Positions 1-7,585 of a stretch of 7,585 bases of DNA are shown here, piece by piece; position 1 is the first letter of the stretch; the number at the start of each line of letters is the position of its first letter. The stretch lies in NCBI GenBank assembly GCA_047921455.1, contig JBLRWC010000066.1, positions 1 to 7,585 on the forward strand, read 5' to 3'. The position numbers and the translations under genes were made by a program. The notes under the pieces are model-generated. The model ran no database searches. It was not told the origin of the DNA and worked only from the letters and a program-made list of their open reading frames with translations. This stretch comes from XN24 sp047921455 (lineage in GTDB: Bacteria > Pseudomonadota > Gammaproteobacteria > Steroidobacterales > XN24).

Positions 1-2709
<2,709 letters not shown>

Positions 2710-2717
<8 letters not shown>

Positions 2718-4281
2718 TCAGTTCGTAGGGCGGCTCACGGCCGAGTTGTCGCGCGAGTTCATTGACTTCTTCCTTGAGTCGCCGCATGTCCAGCTCGCGT
2801 CCCACCATGACGCGATTGAAGCGCACCAACTCCTCGTTCTGGCGTGCCAGCGTCTCGCGTTGGCGCCGCAAGCGGATCGTGTCCAGCTGTTGCTCCGTGA
2901 TGTCGCGGGCGATGCCATACACCCCGATCAGCGTGCCATCGTCATCGTAGAGGGGTCCCTTGGTAGCGAGCACGAAACGCGTGCCGTTCACGCTATCGAC
3001 CGTCTCCTCGACGGTCATCGCCCGGCCCATCGCAAGGACATGCTCGTTCGTCGCCAGCAGCATTTCGGCCTGGCTGGGTGGAAACAGGAAACGGTCGTCC
3101 TGGCCGATCACGTCCTTCGCCGCGCGCCCGGTAAACTCGACGGCGGCACGGTTGAACAGCAGGTAACGGCCCTCGAGGTCCTTGACGTAAATACAGTCCG
3201 TGGAACTGTCCGCGATGGCGCTCAACAGGTGCATGTCGCGCAGCTGGCTCGCCTGTTCCCGCTGGGTGGCGACCGACCGCGCCAGCTGCTGCTGTTGGCG
3301 GCGCATGACCAGCAGCGCCGCGATCGCGAAGTACAGCAATATGGCCAGCGCCGCCGTCCAAAGGACGAACGGCAGGGCCGCGCGCAGCGACTCCCGGGCG
3401 TCGACGGTGGCCACCAGCAGCCAGTCGGTGCCCGGCACGCCGACCGCAGCGCCATGCACTGTTACGCCGCGCCGATCCGGTCCCGCCACCCGGGTCGGGC
3501 CCGTCGGGTCGTGCGACGGCTGCAGCCCGGCAAGTACCGTCTGCGCGACCGGGAGCGCGACCAGGGCGGAGCCGCCCAATCCATCCGGATCGGTCCGGTC
3601 AAACAACCAGACTTCGGCGCCCGCGCGACGCATCAGTCGCACCTGGCCGCTCGCGGCGCGCGCCGGGAAATCCAGGAAGTCGCCGCCGAGGAATTCTTCA
3701 GGACCCGCGTCCAGCACCACCACCGGCCCGGGTTTCGGGGGCGTCACCGGCAAACGCGCGACAAAATCCAGCGTGAGCTCGCCGCGGGCGTCGTAATACG
3801 GACCGATATACGCCGACGGTGGTCGGGCCGCCGCAGCCAGCAGCTGGTCCCGGCGCGGCTCAGTCAGCGGTTCCGGGGTGGCGTCTTCGCGCCACAGCAA
3901 CGCCCCGGTCTCATCCAGCAGCATGACCGATCTAAAGCCACCCGCCATGGCGAACTGGCCGAGTCGCAGGAACAGCCGGTCACGGGCCTGCGGATCGTCC
4001 TCGTCGCGCCATTGCTCATACAACTCGGCCTGCGGGAAGCTGGTGGCATGCAGCGACGCACTCTGCAGGCGCTCGGTCATCCAGGCGCCGAGCTGCTGGG
4101 CGCGGACCTCGGCAACAGCGTCGATGGTTTGGCGGTGCAGCTCCAGTTCCCGGCTGTATAGAGATACAGCCACGACCGTCGTCACCGCGGCGACGACGAC
4201 GCCCAGCGCCAGCAACGGGCGCCACAATTCGCGCCAGGTCGACAGCGCATTGAGCGAGTGGGGAGCAGCTGCCGATGGCAT
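2710..4281 (-). CDS. Membrane-anchored Cache-like/PAS sensor protein without a kinase domain
   Basis: A 523-residue sensory protein. TM1 lies at about 21-42, a periplasmic region at about 43-301, TM2 at about 302-326, and a cytoplasmic PAS domain at about 350-462 (IYVKDLEGRYLLFN, ending in GIARDITEQQ). A basic and acidic coiled coil runs from 463 to the end. The periplasmic part has the layout of a Cache sensor, with a LLDETGALLW strand and a YIGPYYD segment, but I cannot name its ligand. The chain stops at ELNE with no HisKA, GGDEF, EAL or methyl-accepting region, so it has no output domain of its own. The frame is open up to an ATG at 4428, but that start would lie inside the upstream oxidoreductase gene. 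The ATG at 4281 is preferred: it precedes TM1 by about 20 residues and has a weak GGA seven bases upstream. The stop overlaps the start of the hybrid kinase gene by 8 nt, so the two proteins are probably made and used together. Confidence 0.85.
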
Positions 4282-4348
4282 GCAAAGGTCCGATCGGTCG
4301 CGAGCAGGTTCGCGCAAATCATTCTGCAGTAAAGTCGTGCAAAGCGCA
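4282..4348 (-). other. 67-nt spacer between oxidoreductase and sensor genes
   Basis: The gap separates the lipid-modification pair from the signalling pair. It contains a five-base inverted repeat (CGCGA/TCGCG, 4299-4303 and 4310-4314) with a six-base loop and no T-run after it in the transcript direction, so I do not call a terminator. No promoter boxes stand out: TTGCAC on the minus strand lacks a good -10 partner at 16-18 bases. Whether a new transcript starts here cannot be settled by eye. Confidence 0.5.
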
Positions 4349-5470
4349 CTAGGCTTCGGGGCCAAGCGCTGGCGCCTGGTGGCGCAGGAACCAGCGTTCG
4401 GCGACGACCCGGCGCGTGAACCAGGCATTGCGCATCAGGCCCGGCGCCAGGGCCAGCTTCAGCCACTGGGGCAGCGGCCGGCGCGGCCGGTCGCCGCGCC
4501 GGCCGAAACGTGCGCGCAGGGCGGCGTCGTAGCCCTTCATGACCTGCTGCGGCGCATCGCGGTGCTGCGTCAGCAAGCGCGCCGCCAGCAGCGCCGACTC
4601 CACTGCCGGACGAATCCCCTCGCCGCTCTGGGTGTAGGCGAGACCGGCAGCGTCGCCCACCAGCAGGCAGCCGCGGCTCGCCAGCGGCCGCTGCGCATGG
4701 CCGTAGAGCAGGTAGGCATGCCCCTTGTAGCGCGACGGCAACGCCGGCGGGAGGCGGCCCGCTGCCTGCATCGCCGAGACGAATTCCTCGAGGTGCTGAC
4801 CGAGCCGGTGGTTGTCTTCGCGGCCGAGGCCGATGTTCAGGTACTCGCCCTTGCGGAAGATCCAGGCGTAGCCCTTCAAGTCGCGGCAGAACCACAATTC
4901 AGGCGTGTCGCCGCGCGCCGCGCACTCGCGCTGCTGCGCCGGGCTCATGCGAAACTCGACTTCCTTGGCGGTCACCGCCAGCTCGTGGCTGCCCGGACCC
5001 TCGCCGAGGTGCGCGGCCACCGGGCAAAAATGCCCGCCCGCGCCGATCAGCCAGGGCGCGCGGTACTTGCCATTGACGATCCAGCGACCGTCCTCTCGCG
5101 CCAGCTCGCGCACCGGCTCGCCGAGGGCCTGCTCCACGCCGCTTTGCTGCCGCAGGTAATCGTCGAACTCGCAGCGGCGGATGCCGTAACTGACCGGCGC
5201 GTCGCCGTGGTGGTGTTCGCATGCGGGCTGGCCCATCAAGCCGATGCGAAAAGCATGGATCGGCTGCAGCACGCGCTCGCGGGCGTACTCGGCCGGATCG
5301 ATGCGCAGCACATCGAACACCGCCGGCGTCACCCAGCCGGCACAGGTCTTGTCGCGCGGAAACTCGGCCTTGTCGATGAGCAACACGTGCCAGCCCTGCG
5401 CTCGCAGCGCACGGGCCAGGGTGGCGCCGGCCGGCCCGCCGCCGACCACGACCAGGTCATAATCGCGCAT
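4349..5470 (-). CDS. Geranylgeranyl-reductase-family FAD-dependent oxidoreductase
   Basis: A 373-residue flavoprotein of the geranylgeranyl reductase/FixC-like group, which typically reduces double bonds in isoprenoid or lipid chains or acts as a related monooxygenase. An N-terminal Rossmann motif (GGGPAG, residues 10-15) ends with the acidic D33 that usually contacts the FAD ribose. The family's cysteine segment is PRDKTCAGW (Cys43). SYGIRRCEFDDYL (94-106) matches the conserved R-x-x-FD-x-x-L stretch, and GAGG at 143-146 is the second FAD-binding stretch. LLVGDAAGL followed by GEGIRPAVES (269-292) is the flavin-site GDAAG motif. YAWIF then GLG (201-216) fits the lipid-site motif YxWxFP(x7-8)GxG, but Arg206 replaces the proline. 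The basic, amphipathic C-terminus (about 325-365) may sit on the membrane. The ATG at 5470 is chosen because it begins directly before the FAD fold; the upstream in-frame ATG at 5584 lies deep in the methyltransferase gene. GAGG sits only three bases before the ATG. The 14-nt overlap with the methyltransferase gene suggests a joint pathway. The substrate is unknown. Confidence 0.88.
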   Translation of the reverse strand: MRDYDLVVVGGGPAGATLARALRAQGWHVLLIDKAEFPRDKTCAGWVTPAVFDVLRIDPAEYARERVLQPIHAFRIGLMGQPACEHHHGDAPVSYGIRRCEFDDYLRQQSGVEQALGEPVRELAREDGRWIVNGKYRAPWLIGAGGHFCPVAAHLGEGPGSHELAVTAKEVEFRMSPAQQRECAARGDTPELWFCRDLKGYAWIFRKGEYLNIGLGREDNHRLGQHLEEFVSAMQAAGRLPPALPSRYKGHAYLLYGHAQRPLASRGCLLVGDAAGLAYTQSGEGIRPAVESALLAARLLTQHRDAPQQVMKGYDAALRARFGRRGDRPRRPLPQWLKLALAPGLMRNAWFTRRVVAERWFLRHQAPALGPEA

Positions 5471-6764
5471 CGGCCTCGGCCGGCGCGGCGGGTGCGCGGT
5501 ACAGCGGGTGACGGCTCTGCGGCAAGGCGTTGCTATCCGCGGGCGCGAACACCACCTGGAACAATTGCATGCTGCCGGCGACAAAGGCGGCCCGGGCGCC
5601 GGCCAGGTAGAGATCCCAGGCGCGCACGAAATTATCGTCGTAATCGGTGCGCACTTTCTCGCGCGCCGCGAGGAAGCGCTGCCGCCAGTGCTCGAGGGTC
5701 CGGGCGTAGTGCAGGCGCAGGTTTTCCACGTCCACGACCGAAAAGCCGCCGTCCTCGAACAGCCGCATCAGCTCGGTGATGGACGGCACGTGGGTGCCGG
5801 GAAAAATACGTTTCTCGATCCAGGCGTTCACCGGCGCCGGACGGTTTCGGCCGATGGTGTGGACCAGGCCGAGGCCGCCGGGCTCGAGCGTGCGCCGGAT
5901 GACGTTCGCCAGCGCACCGTAGTTCGCCGGCCCGACATGCTCCAGCATACCGACGGACACGAAGGCGTCGCAGCGGCCGGCGATGTTGCGGTAGTCGTCC
6001 TCGATGTATTCGACGCGGTCGGCGAGGTTTTCCCGCGCCGCCTGCTCGCGCGCCCACTCGAGCTGCTCGCGGGAAATATTGAAGGCGCGTACCCGCACGC
6101 CGTACCGCTTCGCCATGTAGCGCGCCAGGCCGCCCCAGCCGCAGCCGGCCTCGATGACTCGCTGGCCGGGCTGCAGGCGCAGCTTGCGGCAGACGTGTTC
6201 CAGCTTGGCGAGCTGCGCCTGCTCGAGCGTGAGGTCGGGCGTCTCGAAGTAGGCGCAGGTGTACTGCATCGCGGCCGTGTCGAGCCACTGGCGATAAAAA
6301 TCGTTGCCGAGGTCGTAGTGGCGCTGGATATTGCCGCGGGCGCCGTCGAGATCCGCGCCTCGCCGCGCGGGATCACGCCACAGCGCCGCCAGCCAGCCCG
6401 GCCAGGCACGGCGTGCTCGGCCGATATGCCGGTACAGCTCGACCAGCATCTCGCTGAGATCGCCCCGGATGCTCAGCCGGCCGGCGCTGTACATATCACC
6501 GAAGCCGATATTCGGGTGTCGCAGCAAATGGTAGAACGCGCCGCGGTCACGCAGCTCGATCGTGAAACGGGCCGCAGCAGGGCCCGCCGCGAAGCCATCC
6601 CAGAGCATCACCCGGAGGGGCGGCGCGCCGGCAAACTGGTGCAAGCGCTGGAGCAAGGCGCGTTCCAGCTCGGTGGACGCCCTGGCCCCCGTCCGCGCGG
6701 TGGCGGACGTTAGCTCGTTGCCCTGGCGTGAGGTGCCCTGGCGCGAGGTGCCTTGGCGTGACAT
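5457..6764 (-). CDS. cfa: Cyclopropane-fatty-acyl-phospholipid synthase family methyltransferase
   Basis: A 435-residue SAM-dependent methyltransferase of the CFA synthase family. Family members transfer a C1 unit from S-adenosylmethionine to the double bond of unsaturated acyl chains in membrane phospholipids. An N-terminal domain (about 30-140) is followed by the substrate/bicarbonate-side segment IQRHYDLGNDFY (146-157) and YTCAYF (168-173). The SAM-binding motif EAGCGWGG is at 205-212, SVGMLEHVG at 270-278, and HTIG, then KRIFPGTHVPS at 302-328. Residues corresponding to the known active site are present: C170, E275, H302 and Y353. Length is near that of other members (E. coli about 380), plus an N-terminal extension. 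The ATG at 6764 is preferred over an in-frame GTG at 6791 because AGGGAGG lies five bases before it. Residues 2-15 are an imperfect SRQGT triplet repeat. Direct homologues that make 10-methylene or methyl-branched lipids have the same motifs, so whether the product is a cyclopropane is not certain. Confidence 0.93.
   Translation of the reverse strand: MSRQGTSRQGTSRQGNELTSATARTGARASTELERALLQRLHQFAGAPPLRVMLWDGFAAGPAAARFTIELRDRGAFYHLLRHPNIGFGDMYSAGRLSIRGDLSEMLVELYRHIGRARRAWPGWLAALWRDPARRGADLDGARGNIQRHYDLGNDFYRQWLDTAAMQYTCAYFETPDLTLEQAQLAKLEHVCRKLRLQPGQRVIEAGCGWGGLARYMAKRYGVRVRAFNISREQLEWAREQAARENLADRVEYIEDDYRNIAGRCDAFVSVGMLEHVGPANYGALANVIRRTLEPGGLGLVHTIGRNRPAPVNAWIEKRIFPGTHVPSITELMRLFEDGGFSVVDVENLRLHYARTLEHWRQRFLAAREKVRTDYDDNFVRAWDLYLAGARAAFVAGSMQLFQVVFAPADSNALPQSRHPLYRAPAAPAEADARL
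6720..6764 (-). repeat. Three 15-nt tandem repeats at the 5' end of the cfa-like gene
   Basis: Three adjacent 15-base units (6720-6734, 6735-6749, 6750-6764) differ at a few positions. They encode SRQGT, SRQGT and SRQG right after the start methionine, and the start codon itself lies in the unit at 6750-6764. The unit length is a multiple of three, so gain or loss of a copy would change protein length without a frameshift. The encoded segment precedes the folded domain and is probably disordered. Confidence 0.85.
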
Positions 6765-6769
6765 ATCAA

Positions 6770-6776
6770 CCTCCCT
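6770..6776 (-). promoter_or_regulatory. Strong Shine-Dalgarno site deciding the cfa-like start
   Basis: AGGGAGG on the minus strand ends five bases before the ATG at 6764. This near-consensus ribosome site makes that ATG a better start than the GTG at 6791, which has no comparable site. Confidence 0.8.
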
Positions 6777-6790
6777 GCGACCATCAGTCA

Positions 6791-6804
6791 CCCTGGTCCC
6801 AGGG
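6791..6804 (-). repeat. Perfect 6-bp inverted repeat in the cfa-like leader
   Basis: CCCTGG and CCAGGG arms are separated by two bases, giving a short hairpin or a dyad operator in the 64-nt gap between the CheW-like and methyltransferase genes. In the transcript direction a run of five T comes before the hairpin, not after it, so it does not look like an intrinsic terminator for the chemosensory operon. It could be a protein-binding dyad or a leader stem; there is no direct evidence for either. Confidence 0.45.
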
Positions 6805-6828
6805 AAAAAGATAGACCATGCAGGCGGT

Positions 6829-7308
6829 TTATGCCCCGCTTTCGCCGCGCAGCAGGTCGGCGAGTTCGTTTTCGAGACGCTCCAGGTCGGGCACCAGCGG
6901 CGTCTCGTTGACGACCTTGACGCGACAGATGACGGGCGCGTCGCCGAAATCCGGGGCGTCGTCGTCCAGCTGGATGACGTCGGGGCCGGCGCGCACCAGC
7001 TGGGGCAGGCCCTGGCACAACAGCGCCAGGCCGCCGCGGCCGAGGCGACCGGTCAGGCTGCGCAGGATGACGGCGCGACTGCGACCACCAATTTCCGGCA
7101 CCGGGTCGCCGCAAGTGGCTTCGAAGGACAGCAGCGGCACGGCGCGATCCGACCAGGCGACCTCGCCGAGCAACCAGTCGGGTTCCTGCTCACGCAGCCG
7201 GAACCGGGCCAGGCCGATGACTTCGGCGACGCAGGCGCGCGGCACGATCAGGCGCCGGCCGACCAGCGGCACGAGCAGGCAATGCAGCAGGTCCTGTTCG
7301 TCAGTCAT
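6829..7308 (-). CDS. chpC: CheW-like chemosensory adaptor, ChpC type
   Basis: A 159-residue CheW-domain protein. Such proteins dock a CheA-type kinase to chemoreceptors in the cytoplasmic signalling array. The single domain covers almost the whole chain: LLVPLVGRRLIVPRACVAEV (9-28), then WLLGEVAW and the VPLLSFE strand (to about residue 63), a pattern I recognise from ChpC of type IV pilus systems. No membrane segment or signal peptide is seen. The start ATG at 7308 has GAGG six bases upstream and overlaps the ChpA-like stop by 8 nt (ATGACTGA), so the two are translated together. A general CheW or PilI identity is possible; its place directly after a ChpA-like gene favours ChpC. The C-terminal 30 residues are acidic and helical-looking (LERLENELADLL). 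Confidence 0.85.
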   Translation of the reverse strand: MTDEQDLLHCLLVPLVGRRLIVPRACVAEVIGLARFRLREQEPDWLLGEVAWSDRAVPLLSFEATCGDPVPEIGGRSRAVILRSLTGRLGRGGLALLCQGLPQLVRAGPDVIQLDDDAPDFGDAPVICRVKVVNETPLVPDLERLENELADLLRGESGA

Positions 7309-7585
7309 CGTCGTCCTCGCTGGACGCGTCGTGCTCAGCCGGCGGCACGGGTTCGCCCTGCGGGCGCACCAGGCTGCTGATGGCGGTGAGCAGGTCGCTC
7401 TCCTGGTAAGGCTTGCCGAGATAATGATCGACGCCGACCTCCATCGCGCGATTGCGATGCTTGTCGCCCACCCGCGAGGTAATCATGACGATCGGGATGT
7501 GGCTGAGCCGCGGATCGTTGCGCACGTGGCTGGCGACCTCGTAGCCGTCCATGCGCGGCATCTCGATGTCGAGCAGCATGATGTC
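7301..7585 (-). CDS. chpA: C-terminal receiver domain of a ChpA/PilL-type hybrid CheA kinase (5' part outside window)
   Basis: The last 94 codons of a gene entering from the right edge. They form the second half of a response-regulator receiver: phosphoacceptor Asp in LLDIEMPRMDG (sixth visible residue), the conserved Thr in MITSR (36th) and Lys in GKPYQ (58th). An acidic tail of about 20 residues ends in DDDD. The strings DIEMPRMDGYEVA, MITSR.GDKHR.RA and YLGKPYQE are those I associate with the C-terminal receiver of ChpA/PilL, the large CheA-like kinase that controls type IV pilus extension and cAMP signalling. The CheW-like gene directly after it supports this. A stand-alone receiver or another hybrid CheA cannot be excluded, because the kinase and Hpt domains are outside the window. 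Confidence 0.8.
   Translation of the reverse strand, partial: DIMLLDIEMPRMDGYEVASHVRNDPRLSHIPIVMITSRVGDKHRNRAMEVGVDHYLGKPYQESDLLTAISSLVRPQGEPVPPAEHDASSEDDDD

Noticed and set aside
4299..4314. Hairpin CGCGA/TCGCG as a terminator after the oxidoreductase gene
   Set aside because: The stem is only five base pairs with no T-run after it in either direction.
4282..4348. Sigma-70 promoter upstream of the sensor gene (TTGCAC as -35)
   Set aside because: The hexamer matches only partly and no plausible -10 box follows at 16-18 bases.
4282..4428. Extended N-terminus of the sensor from an ATG at 4428
   Set aside because: It would overlap the oxidoreductase gene by 80 nt, and the extra 49 residues look like out-of-frame translation of that gene and the spacer.
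3878..5779. Plus-strand open frame of 633 codons, the longest complete frame in the window
   Set aside because: It spans antisense across three well-supported minus-strand genes and their boundaries, and its composition is typical of a shadow frame.
6765..6791. GTG start for the methyltransferase at 6791
   Set aside because: No good ribosome site precedes it, whereas AGGGAGG sits at ideal spacing before the ATG at 6764.
6791..6810. Intrinsic terminator formed by the inverted repeat and adjacent A-run
   Set aside because: It would only work for plus-strand transcripts if followed by T. The plus strand has A after the stem, and the minus-strand transcript has its T-run before the stem.

Overview
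All six genes in this window lie on the minus strand, so the natural reading direction is from high to low coordinates. Base composition is GC-rich, and the coding regions are packed with short overlaps. The partial chemosensory genes at the right edge resemble the Chp (type IV pilus) system of Gammaproteobacteria. My best guess is therefore a high-GC gammaproteobacterium; genus cannot be told from this sequence.

Right end (7585 to 6829): the last 94 codons of a CheA/ChpA-type hybrid kinase, ending in a receiver domain, followed with an 8-nt overlap by a CheW-like adaptor resembling ChpC. This is the tail of a Chp-type chemosensory cluster that controls twitching motility or surface sensing.

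Middle (6764 to 4349): after a 64-nt spacer holding a small inverted repeat and a strong Shine-Dalgarno site comes a cyclopropane-fatty-acid synthase family methyltransferase. It overlaps by 14 nt a geranylgeranyl-reductase-like FAD oxidoreductase. The two probably act on the same membrane-lipid acyl or isoprenoid chains: one adds a C1 group and the other does redox chemistry on the chain. The actual product is not known from sequence, and this pair is the best candidate for new chemistry here.

Left end (4281 to 1): after a 67-nt spacer comes a two-gene signalling unit. The first gene encodes a membrane protein with a large periplasmic Cache-like sensor, a cytoplasmic PAS domain and a coiled-coil tail, but no kinase or other output domain. 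Its stop overlaps the start of the second gene (ATGAATAA). The second is a hybrid histidine kinase of the form 5TMR_LYT - PAS - PAS - HisKA - HATPase - receiver, cut off at the window edge. The kinase-less sensor probably feeds into this kinase or regulates it.

There are no RNA genes, insertion sequences, CRISPR arrays or attachment sites that I can support, and no gene-free stretch longer than 67 bases. Long plus-strand open frames are antisense shadows caused by high GC.
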